Origin: Gammaproteobacteria bacterium
GTDB taxonomy: Bacteria; Pseudomonadota; Gammaproteobacteria; DSM-26407
DNA: 7,166 nt
Direction of reading: 5' to 3'
Assembly: GCA_028694565.1 (NCBI GenBank)
Contig: JAQVKR010000137.1
Span: forward strand, 1-7,166
The position numbers and the translations under genes were made by a program. The stretch's first letter is position 1. Each line of letters starts with the position of its first letter. The notes under the pieces were generated by a model, which had not been told where the DNA came from, did no database searches, and worked only from the letters and a program-made list of their open reading frames with translations. Positions 1-6,278 of this stretch are shown piece after piece.

Positions 1-649
1 TGTAGTCCAGCGCGTCGTCCACCAGCTGGAAGGCCACGCCCAGGTGCATGCCGTAGGCCGCCAGGGCCTCCTCCTCGGCCTCCGGGCGCCCGCCCAGGAC
101 CGCGCCGAGGCGCGCGGCGGCCTCGAACAGCTTGGCGGTCTTGCAGCGGATGACCTCGTAGTAGCGCTCCTCGGTGGTGTCCGGGTCATGGCAGTTCATG
201 AGCTGGAGCACCTCGCCCTCGGCGATGATGTTGGTGGCGTCGGCGAGGATGGCCATCACCCGCATGACGCCCACGTCCACCATCATCTGGAACGAGCGCG
301 AGTAGAGGAAGTCGCCCACCAGCACGCTCGCCTCGTTGCCCCACAGCGCGTTGGCGGTCTCGCGGCCGCGGCGCAGGTCGGAGTCGTCCACCACGTCGTC
401 ATGGAGAAGGGTGGCGGTGTGGATGAACTCGATGACCGCGGCCAGGTCCACGTGGCGGCGACCCGCATAGCCGCAGGCGCCGGCGGCCAGCAGGACCAGC
501 AGCGGGCGCAGGCGCTTGCCGCCGCTGTTGATGATGTAGTGGCCGACACTGTTGACCAGCACCACGTCGGAACGCAGACGCTCCAGAATGAGGGCGTCAA
601 CGGCGGCCATGTCGTCGCGCACGAGGGCGCGGATGGAGTCGAGTTCCAT
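1..649 (-). CDS. ispB: Octaprenyl diphosphate synthase, N-terminal two thirds (cut by window edge)
   Basis: This is a trans-type polyprenyl diphosphate synthase that adds isopentenyl diphosphate units to farnesyl diphosphate to make the C40 side chain of ubiquinone and menaquinone; it acts in the cytosol. I translated 216 residues. The start MELDSIRALVRDDM aligns well from memory with E. coli IspB (MNLEKINELTAQDM). Family landmarks are in order: GGKRLRP at 43-49, the first Asp-rich motif DDVVD at 84-88 (Mg/diphosphate binding), the VGDFLYSRSFQMM segment near 101-113, and the second Asp-rich motif DDALD at 211-215, right at the window edge. The family is about 320 residues long, so roughly a third is missing. 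No good ribosome-binding site precedes the ATG, so the start rests on alignment. It is transcribed away from the tRNA-Ser/dnaX cluster. In many gammaproteobacteria ispB is instead divergent from rplU-rpmA, which is not seen here. The specific chain length (C40) is inferred from similarity. Confidence 0.95.
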   Translation of the reverse strand, partial: MELDSIRALVRDDMAAVDALILERLRSDVVLVNSVGHYIINSGGKRLRPLLVLLAAGACGYAGRRHVDLAAVIEFIHTATLLHDDVVDDSDLRRGRETANALWGNEASVLVGDFLYSRSFQMMVDVGVMRVMAILADATNIIAEGEVLQLMNCHDPDTTEERYYEVIRCKTAKLFEAAARLGAVLGGRPEAEEEALAAYGMHLGVAFQLVDDALDY

Positions 650-806
650 GGCGGAGGGCGTCAGTTCCCGGTCATGTGCGGATGGCGGAGGCGATGGCGG
701 CGGAAATGTCGCATCTGCCCGGCCCGGATCATATCGTCCGGGAGGCCGCAGGTACATCCGTCCGGTCTGAATGAGATGCCGAACGCGCCATCGGTCGCGG
801 GGCAGT

Positions 807-836
807 ACACTAAGGATCGGGGTGAGGGGGTGTCAA
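807..836 (-). promoter_or_regulatory. Candidate sigma70 promoter for ispB
   Basis: Read leftward there is a perfect -35 hexamer TTGACA (836-831), an 18-bp spacer, and TAGTGT (812-807), which keeps the three most conserved -10 positions. Transcription would start near 800 and give a leader of about 150 nt before ispB. It is a sequence match only; the spacer is one base longer than optimal. Confidence 0.5.
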
Positions 837-878
837 GGACAAATGCATATCGGGGCACGGATTGACCGCCGTTTCGGG

Positions 879-906
879 TTTGCGCCGCCGCGGCTTCTGG
901 TATATT
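879..906 (+). promoter_or_regulatory. Candidate promoter for the tRNA-Ser (and possibly ffs) transcript
   Basis: TATATT at 901-906 is preceded by TG at 898-899, making an extended -10 element (TGGTATATT), followed by a GC-rich discriminator as is common for stable RNA promoters. The -35 is weak: TTTGCG at 879-884 with a 16-bp spacer. The better-looking TTGACC at 862-867 is too far away (33 bp) to pair with this -10. The predicted start lies about 40 nt before the tRNA 5' end. Only 27 bp separate the tRNA from the SRP RNA, so a shared transcript is plausible. Confidence 0.5.
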
Positions 907-955
907 CTTTCGCGCTTCAAAGGCGGTGGCCGGACAGGTCCGGCCGTCTGTCCCA

Positions 956-1046
956 GGAGAGGTGTCCGAGCGGTTGAAGGAGCACGCCTGGAAAGTGTGT
1001 ATACGTTAACAGCGTATCGAGGGTTCGAATCCCTCCCTCTCCGCCA
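956..1046 (+). tRNA. tRNA-Ser (anticodon GGA)
   Basis: A complete class II cloverleaf of 91 nt including an encoded CCA tail. The acceptor stem GGAGAGG (956-962) pairs perfectly with CCTCTCC (1036-1042), followed by discriminator G1043 and CCA 1044-1046. The anticodon stem CACGC/GTGTG (983-987/995-999, one G-U pair) encloses the loop CTGGAAA with anticodon GGA at 990-992, which reads the serine codons UCC and UCU. A long variable arm with stem ATACG/CGTAT (1001-1005/1013-1017) is typical of serine tRNAs. The T arm GAGGG-TTCGAAT-CCCTC spans 1019-1035. It lies immediately upstream of the SRP RNA and dnaX, an arrangement also known around the B. subtilis SRP RNA gene. Confidence 0.97.
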
Positions 1047-1073
1047 CTTTCCCCCATAGCAAGACCGCTTCAA

Positions 1074-1187
1074 TGGCGGCTTGTATCGGTCCCCTCGCAA
1101 CGATACATTGTGAACCCCGTCAGGCCCGGAAGGGAGCAGCGGCAGCAATGGACTCGTGTGCCGGGGTGTGGCTGGTGCAGGCCGCCA
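1074..1187 (+). ncRNA. ffs: 4.5S RNA, bacterial signal recognition particle RNA
   Basis: The RNA pairs with Ffh to form the signal recognition particle, which targets inner-membrane proteins co-translationally to FtsY and SecYEG. The conserved Ffh-binding domain is clear at about 1118-1141: the stem and asymmetric loop GTCAGGCCCGGAAGGGAGCA, with a GGAA tetraloop, and the AGCAG side of the symmetric loop. The ends close into a terminal stem, TGGCGGC (1074-1080) with GCCGCCA (1181-1187). The resulting 114 nt equals the E. coli 4.5S length, and GTGTGCCGGGGTGTGGCTGG near 1156-1175 matches the E. coli 3' half closely. There is no Alu domain, as expected for a Gram-negative. The exact ends are inferred from the stem; mature RNA ends are set by processing. 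Confidence 0.95.
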
Positions 1188-1308
1188 CCCATTGTGCCGT
1201 CAAAGCCGCTTCCCTCGGCCCCGCAGGCGCCCCGCGCCGCGGGCCGCACCCCGGCCGGTGGTTGCCAGCCGCCACCCGCGGCGCTCCCGTGAACCCGGAG
1301 GCGGAGCA
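1188..1308 (+). other. Leader between SRP RNA and dnaX
   Basis: About 120 bp of very GC-rich DNA. I see no clear promoter hexamers and no hairpin followed by a T tract, so no intrinsic terminator separates ffs from dnaX. Small hairpins are possible, such as GCCGC-CACCC-GCGGC (1268-1282 with loop). The dnaX ribosome-binding site GGAGG lies at 1297-1301, 7 nt before the ATG. Confidence 0.4.
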
Positions 1309-3033
1309 ATGAGCTACCAGGTCCTCGCCCGCAAGTGGCGGCCGCAAACATTCCAGTCCCTGGTGGGCCAGGAGCACGTGCAGCGCGCCCTGGTCAACGC
1401 CCTGGACCACGATCGCCTGCATCACGCCTACCTCTTCACGGGGACCCGGGGCGTGGGCAAGACCACCATCGCCCGCATCCTGGCCAAGTGCCTCAACTGC
1501 GAGACCGGCGTCACCTCCACGCCCTGCGGCACCTGCCCCTCCTGCCGGGACATCGAGCAGGGCCGCTTCGTCGATCTCATCGAGGTGGACGCCGCGTCGC
1601 GGACCAAGGTGGAGGACACCCGCGAGCTGCTGGACAACGTCCAGTACGCCCCCTCCCGCGGCCGCTACAAGGTCTATCTCATCGACGAGGTGCACATGCT
1701 CTCCGGGCACAGCTTCAACGCCCTGCTGAAGACCCTGGAGGAGCCGCCGCCGCACGTGAAGTTCCTGCTCGCCACCACCGATCCGCAGAAGGTGCCGGTG
1801 ACGGTGCTCTCCCGCTGCCTGCAGTTCAACCTCAAGCGCCTGTCCCCGGAGCGGATCCGCGACCACCTGGCCCATATCCTCGCCGAGGAGGGCATCGAGG
1901 CGGAACCGCCGGCGCTGCTGGAGCTGGCCCTGGCCGCCGACGGGAGCATGCGCGACGCGCTCAGCCTGCTCGACCAGGCCATCGCCTTCGGCGGCGGACG
2001 CCTGGAGGCGGAGGAAGTGCGCAACATGCTGGGAACCCTCGACCGGGGGCGCATCTTCGAGCTGCTGGAGCTGCTCGCGGCGGGGGATGCCGCGGCCCTG
2101 CTGGACCGCAGCGCCGGGCTGGCCGAACAGGCGCCGGACTACGGCGCGGTGCTGGGTGAGCTGGTGTCGCTGCTGCACCGGGTGGCCCTGGCCCAGCTGG
2201 TGCCGGAGGCGGTGGACGACCGGCTCGGCGACCGGGACCGGGTGCTGGCGCTGGCCGGGCGAATCGAGCCGGAGGAGGTCCAGCTCTGGTACCAGATCGG
2301 CCTGCTGGGGCGCCGGGATCTGCCTCTGGCCCCGGATCCCCGGGGCGGCTTCGAGATGCTGCTGCTGCGGATGCTGGCGTTTCGGCCCGCGACGGCGGAA
2401 GCGGCCCCGGCGCCCGCCGGCAGCGGCGGCGGGGAGGCCCGCGGCGCCCGCGAGGCCCTCGATCAGGCCCGGGCCCGGGCCGGCGGCGGTGACGCCAACG
2501 CGCCCGGCATGACCAGGCGCGCGGCCCCGGCCCCATCGCCGGGGGCTGAATCCCGGCCCCGGCCATCCGCCCACCGCCCAGCCGGCGCCGCGGAGCCGTG
2601 CGAGGTCCGGGAGCCGGAAGCCGGCCCGGCGGGGAATCCCGCTCCGGCGCTCATCAGCGACTGGGCCGCCACAGTGCCGCGGCTCGGTCTCAACGGTTTC
2701 ACCCTGCAGCTGGCCAACCACTGCGTCCTCGACCGGGTCGAGGGGCAGTCGATCCGGCTGCTCCTCGACCCGGCCCAGTCCAGCGCCCTGAGCGAGCGGC
2801 TGAAGGAGCGGATCCACGACGCGCTGTCCCGGTACCTGGGCCAGCCGGTGCGCCTGGACATCGTGGTGGGGGCGGCGGGGACGGAAACGCCCGCCCGCCA
2901 GCAGCAGCGCGCCCGCTCCGAGCGCCAGCACGCGGCCGAGGCGCACATCCAGGCCGATCCCAACGTCCAGGCGCTCATGGACACCTTCGACGCCAGCCTC
3001 GTCCCCGGCTCCATCCGGCCGACCGAGCACTGA
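1309..3033 (+). CDS. dnaX: DNA polymerase III tau (gamma/tau) clamp-loader subunit
   Basis: DnaX is the ATPase motor of the clamp loader that opens the beta sliding clamp and, through its C-terminus, ties the polymerase core and DnaB helicase together at the replication fork. The 574-residue product starts MSYQVLARKWRP at an ATG preceded by GGAGG. AAA+ landmarks are Walker A GTRGVGKT (45-52), a zinc-binding set C64, C73, C76, C79, Walker B VYLIDEVH (122-129), sensor 1 LATT (154-157), the SRC arginine-finger motif (168-170) and sensor 2 GSMRDAL (212-218). A clamp-loader collar domain follows to about 360, then a low-complexity Ala/Pro/Gly/Arg linker (361-445), and a tau C-terminal domain from about 447 that ends in QADPNVQALMDTFDASLVPG. 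The family is about 640 residues in E. coli, so the linker is short here. I see no A-rich slippery heptamer of the E. coli type for making gamma. The ORF stays open 51 codons further upstream, but that part overlaps the SRP RNA and is not family-like. Confidence 0.97.
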   Translation: MSYQVLARKWRPQTFQSLVGQEHVQRALVNALDHDRLHHAYLFTGTRGVGKTTIARILAKCLNCETGVTSTPCGTCPSCRDIEQGRFVDLIEVDAASRTKVEDTRELLDNVQYAPSRGRYKVYLIDEVHMLSGHSFNALLKTLEEPPPHVKFLLATTDPQKVPVTVLSRCLQFNLKRLSPERIRDHLAHILAEEGIEAEPPALLELALAADGSMRDALSLLDQAIAFGGGRLEAEEVRNMLGTLDRGRIFELLELLAAGDAAALLDRSAGLAEQAPDYGAVLGELVSLLHRVALAQLVPEAVDDRLGDRDRVLALAGRIEPEEVQLWYQIGLLGRRDLPLAPDPRGGFEMLLLRMLAFRPATAEAAPAPAGSGGGEARGAREALDQARARAGGGDANAPGMTRRAAPAPSPGAESRPRPSAHRPAGAAEPCEVREPEAGPAGNPAPALISDWAATVPRLGLNGFTLQLANHCVLDRVEGQSIRLLLDPAQSSALSERLKERIHDALSRYLGQPVRLDIVVGAAGTETPARQQQRARSERQHAAEAHIQADPNVQALMDTFDASLVPGSIRPTEH

Positions 3034-3064
3034 CGCCGCCGAAAGGACTGACATTTACAGACAA

Positions 3065-3298
3065 TTCACCACGAAGGCACGAAGGACACGAAGAAAGGCG
3101 AAAAGATCATCAACCGCAGATTTGCTTTGATTGGCGTTGATTCGGAATCAGGCTTCCAAGCGCCTTGCCGCAAGCCGGTGAGTGGATACGGCTCCTGCGG
3201 GATGCACCGTTTCAGGTCCGTTACAATCAACGAAAATCAACGTCAATCTGCGGTTTATCGAGATCTTTTCTTCGTGTCCTTCGTGCCTTCGTGGTGAA
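3065..3298. repeat. E1: nested palindromic repeat element between dnaX and ybaB
   Basis: A 234-bp element bounded by a perfect 32-nt inverted repeat (3065-3096 and 3267-3298). Each arm contains three CACGAAG units spaced 8-9 nt apart. Inside, GAAAAGATC (3100-3108) is matched by GATCTTTT (3262-3269). Then comes a second inverted pair of 31 nt, 3112-3142 against 3225-3255, with 26 of 31 positions matching. The mismatches fall in the spacers between units that recur every 10 nt (AATC at 3225, 3235 and 3245). The unpaired core is about 3143-3224. The element is visibly more AT-rich than the flanking genes. Both arm families resemble dispersed intergenic repeats that I recall from many proteobacterial genomes. 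It encodes no protein I can support. In the dnaX-ybaB transcript it could fold into a very long hairpin. Confidence 0.9.
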
Positions 3299-3331
3299 AT
3301 GAAATTCAGCAGAAACCGGAGGGAGAAAGCG

Positions 3332-3655
3332 ATGAAAGGCGGTTTGGGCAACCTGATGAAGCAGGCCCAGAAGATGCAGGAGAACCTGCAGAAGGCCCAG
3401 GAGGAGCTCGCCAACCTGGAGGTGGGCGGCGAGGCCGGGGCCGGGCTGGTGAAGGTGGTGATGACCGGGCGGCACGACGTGCGCCGGGTGAGCATCGATC
3501 CCAGCCTGCTGGAGGAGGACAGGGAGATGCTCGAGGACCTGCTGGCCGCGGCGGTGAACGACGCGGTGCGCAAGGTGGAGCAGGTCACCCAGGAGCGCAT
3601 GGCCGGGGTGGCCGGCGGCATGGGGCTGCCCCCGGGCATGAAGCTGCCCTTCTGA
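3332..3655 (+). CDS. ybaB: YbaB/EbfC nucleoid-associated DNA-binding protein
   Basis: YbaB/EbfC proteins are small dimers that bind DNA and are proposed to organise the nucleoid or modulate expression; their gene is almost always between dnaX and recR. The 107-residue product begins [20 protein letters not shown], the family's amphipathic N-terminal helix. A middle section follows with [20 protein letters not shown] (39-58), and the C-terminal tail is [13 protein letters not shown]. This is the usual length (109 residues in E. coli). The ATG at 3332 is preceded by GGAGGG (3318-3323) at 8 nt. An in-frame upstream GTG at 3182 would add 50 residues translated from the E1 repeat; I reject it because the extension is repeat-derived and lacks family similarity. 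The stop lies 7 bp before recR. E1 separates the gene from dnaX by about 300 bp, whereas the spacing is normally short. Confidence 0.96.
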   Translation: MKGGLGNLMKQAQKMQENLQKAQEELANLEVGGEAGAGLVKVVMTGRHDVRRVSIDPSLLEEDREMLEDLLAAAVNDAVRKVEQVTQERMAGVAGGMGLPPGMKLPF

Positions 3656-3662
3656 GCGCGCC

Positions 3663-4256
3663 ATGAGCTATACCCCCCTGCTGCAGCAGTTGATGGAGGC
3701 CCTGCGCTGTCTGCCCGGGGTGGGGCCGAAATCGGCCCAGCGCATGACCTTCCACCTGCTGGAGCGCGACCCGGAAGGGGCGCTGCGGTTGGCGAAGGCG
3801 CTGACCGAGGCGGTGGAACGGGTGGGCCGCTGCGGCAGCTGCCGGACCCTGAGCGAGGATCCTCTGTGCCCGCTGTGCGCCAGCCAGCGGCGTGATCGGC
3901 GGCTGCTGTGCGTGGTGGAGACGCCGGCGGACGTGCTGGCGGTGGAGCAGTCGGGCGCCTACGCCGGGCTCTACTTCGTGCTGGGCGGCCACCTCTCGCC
4001 CCTGGATGGCATCGGTCCGGAGGAGATCGGGGTGGATGCCCTGCTGGCACGGGCGCGGGAGGGGGTGGAGGAGGTGATCCTGGCCACCAATCCCACCGTG
4101 GAGGGCGAGGCCACCGCCCACTACATCGGCGAGCTGCTGCGGGAGCTGGGGGTGGGCGTCAGCCGCATCGCCCACGGCGTGCCCCTGGGCGGCGAGCTGG
4201 AGTATGTGGACGGCAGCACCCTCACCCGGGCCCTGGCCGGGCGCAAGCCGATTTAG
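3663..4256 (+). CDS. recR: Recombination mediator protein RecR
   Basis: RecR works with RecO (and RecF) to load RecA onto SSB-coated single-stranded DNA during gap repair. The 197-residue product has the family order: an N-terminal helix-hairpin-helix ([12 protein letters not shown], 17-28), a four-cysteine zinc finger C57-x2-C60-x8-C69-x2-C72, a Toprim domain beginning CVVETPAD (83-90) with acidic E86, the [12 protein letters not shown] segment (131-142), and the C-terminal [16 protein letters not shown] motif (162-177). E. coli RecR is 201 residues, so it is full length. The gene starts 7 bp after the ybaB stop without a recognisable Shine-Dalgarno sequence, which suggests translational coupling to ybaB. 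No intrinsic terminator is visible after it. Confidence 0.97.
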   Translation: MSYTPLLQQLMEALRCLPGVGPKSAQRMTFHLLERDPEGALRLAKALTEAVERVGRCGSCRTLSEDPLCPLCASQRRDRRLLCVVETPADVLAVEQSGAYAGLYFVLGGHLSPLDGIGPEEIGVDALLARAREGVEEVILATNPTVEGEATAHYIGELLRELGVGVSRIAHGVPLGGELEYVDGSTLTRALAGRKPI

Positions 4257-4334
4257 TTCGCATTTCCAACCACCCTTCTGCTGCGGATGCCGAGCCGCTC
4301 GTCCTGATGGGGCGGACTGCCTCCAGCGCTGCCC

Positions 4335-4352
4335 GGCCGGATGAATCCGGCC
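4335..4352. repeat. Short REP-like palindrome downstream of recR
   Basis: GGCCGGAT and ATCCGGCC form a perfect 8-bp inverted repeat separated by two bases (GA); as RNA it would fold with a loop of about 4-6 nt. It lies 79 bp after the recR stop and 112 bp beyond the 3' end of the convergent small gene. No T tract follows on either strand, so it is not a classical intrinsic terminator. Its shape is that of a REP-type dispersed palindrome, but only one copy is in the window. It could still stabilise 3' ends of the two converging transcripts. Confidence 0.45.
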
Positions 4353-4463
4353 CTGCAGCGGATCGGCTGCGCCGGCGGCGTGTTCCGCTCCGTGCGTCCC
4401 GCCAGAACGGCACCTCGAAGTCCTCGCGACGTGCGGTGGTGAGGAAGGCGGGCTGGCCGCGAT

Positions 4464-4673
4464 TCAGCGCCGCCGGCGCCGCGGCGGTTCCTCGCCGACG
4501 CGCCCGCCCTCCGGCGTGCGCCCGGTCCAGCCCCCCTCGGGCCGGTTCTTGTCCGGGTTGCTGAAGGTGAAGCGGCCGAACAGGACACACCCCTTCATGC
4601 CGGGATCGCAGACCGCCCCGCCCACCCGCTCGCAGCGCCCGTTCACCTCGTGCGGACATCCCCAACCGCTCAT
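4464..4673 (-). CDS. Small four-cysteine protein of unknown function
   Basis: I cannot name this gene. The 69-residue product starts MSGWGCPHEVNGRCERVGGA and continues with a CDPGMKGCVLFGRF stretch, then a charged Pro/Gly/Arg-rich tail ending in five arginines. The four cysteines at 6, 14, 22 and 29 (spacing x7, x7, x6) could bind a metal or an FeS cluster; the tail could bind nucleic acid. These are inferences. The ATG at 4673 is preferred over one 15 codons upstream (4718) because a good ribosome-binding site, GGGAGT, lies 7 nt before it and none precedes the other. The core reads like a folded, conserved small protein, in contrast to the arginine-rich shadow frames around it. It is convergent with recR and has no signal peptide or membrane segment. 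The tail may be poorly conserved. Confidence 0.6.
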   Translation of the reverse strand: MSGWGCPHEVNGRCERVGGAVCDPGMKGCVLFGRFTFSNPDKNRPEGGWTGRTPEGGRVGEEPPRRRRR

Positions 4674-4680
4674 CTGCGCC

Positions 4681-4686
4681 ACTCCC
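4681..4686 (-). promoter_or_regulatory. Ribosome-binding site that decides the small-gene start
   Basis: Read leftward, GGGAGT sits 7 nt before the ATG at 4673. The alternative upstream ATG at 4718 has no purine-rich stretch in the proper place, so translation from 4673 is favoured. Confidence 0.5.
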
Positions 4687-4839
4687 GCATCGGGGAGCCG
4701 CTTCCGCCGCGGCTCCATGGATTCGTCAAAAGATTAGCACGGCGACGGTCCACAGCCGAGCCGCGGTGGTCTATGATTAAGCGGAACGGTGCAGTGCACA
4801 AAACGTCATCACGGCTTCATGCGCCGGAGTCATTGTGTG

Positions 4840-5091
4840 TTCACCACGAAGGCGCGAAGGACACGAAGGTCTCAACAGACTGAATGGACAGGATTAACAG
4901 GATTGTCAGGATGTGGGTCCTGCTGAACGCGCCCTGGCCGGCATGACGAACCGGATCGCCCCTCCGGATGTCTTTCTCGCACCGACATGAGTCTGTCGCA
5001 GTGAACTCCCGATACGGGTATGAAACAATCCTGTTAATCCTGTCTATTTCTTCCTGTGGTTTTCTTCGTGTCCTTCGTGCCTTCGTGGTGA
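4840..5091. repeat. E2: second nested palindromic repeat element, upstream of the hydrogenase operon
   Basis: A 252-bp element bounded by the same outer arm as E1: TTCACCACGAAGG-type sequence at 4840-4868 inverted against 5064-5091, with one mismatch (GCG against GCA) over 27 nt. The inner arms differ from E1: GACAGGATTAACAGGATTGT (4887-4906) is repeated perfectly in inverted form at 5025-5044. The inner arm has a 9-nt period built on ACAGGATT, and a third degenerate unit CAGGAT follows at 4907-4912. The core, about 4907-5024, contains a small hairpin CAGGA/TCCTG (4907-4911/4918-4922). No credible protein is encoded. The element ends 44 bp before the start codon of the hydrogenase beta-subunit gene. 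Confidence 0.88.
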
Positions 5092-5135
5092 GATCCTGAA
5101 ACGCCCGGCGACGGCAGAGTCCAGCGAGCGAGATC

Positions 5136-6275
<1,140 letters not shown>

Positions 6276-6278
6276 GCC

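Larger units (their letters stand above)
650..955. other. Divergent intergenic region between ispB and tRNA-Ser
   Basis: This 306-bp stretch separates two divergent units, and I see no convincing gene in it. It holds a candidate ispB promoter on the minus strand (807-836) and a candidate tRNA promoter on the plus strand (879-906), listed separately. Between the ispB promoter and ispB lies a leader of about 150 nt. It includes a short hairpin at 723-742: stem CCCGGA/TCCGGG, 8-nt loop. Short ORFs in all frames here lack ribosome-binding sites and do not resemble known proteins. Confidence 0.6.

Noticed and set aside
661..858. A 65-codon minus-strand ORF in the ispB leader
   Set aside because: No ribosome-binding site, no recognisable protein features, and its start lies upstream of the predicted transcription start.
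44..865. A 273-codon plus-strand frame opposite ispB
   Set aside because: The ispB protein with both Asp-rich motifs is clear on the other strand; the plus frame is low-complexity His/Val/Gly-rich shadow.
1120..3054. A 644-codon open frame on the minus strand opposite dnaX
   Set aside because: It mirrors dnaX, starts from no ribosome-binding site, and its composition (His/Gln/Gly/Arg-rich) is what GC-biased third positions produce on the opposite strand. dnaX is unambiguous here.
3122..3142. FNR/CRP-like half sites TTGAT in E1
   Set aside because: The TTGATT units are direct repeats at 10-nt spacing, not the inverted TTGAT-N4-ATCAA arrangement, and they belong to the repeat module.
3063..3308. 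AATTCA at 3063-3068 and 3303-3308 as a possible target-site duplication of E1
   Set aside because: The left copy overlaps the arm itself and six bases is easily chance; E2 shows no comparable duplication.
4253..4665. Longer minus-strand frames running from the small Cys gene region into the recR end
   Set aside because: They are in other frames, arginine- and serine-rich, lack ribosome-binding sites and overlap the better-supported small gene. A decayed gene in 4257-4463 cannot be excluded but is not supported.
4774..4801. Possible promoter (TTGTGC, 16 bp, TAATCA) for the small Cys gene on the minus strand
   Set aside because: The -10 matches the consensus at only two positions; too weak to list as a feature.
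3065..5091. CRISPR array formed by the CACGAAG repeats
   Set aside because: The units are 7 nt long, separated by only 1-2 nt, and the copies are inverted pairs rather than 28-37-nt direct repeats with unique spacers.
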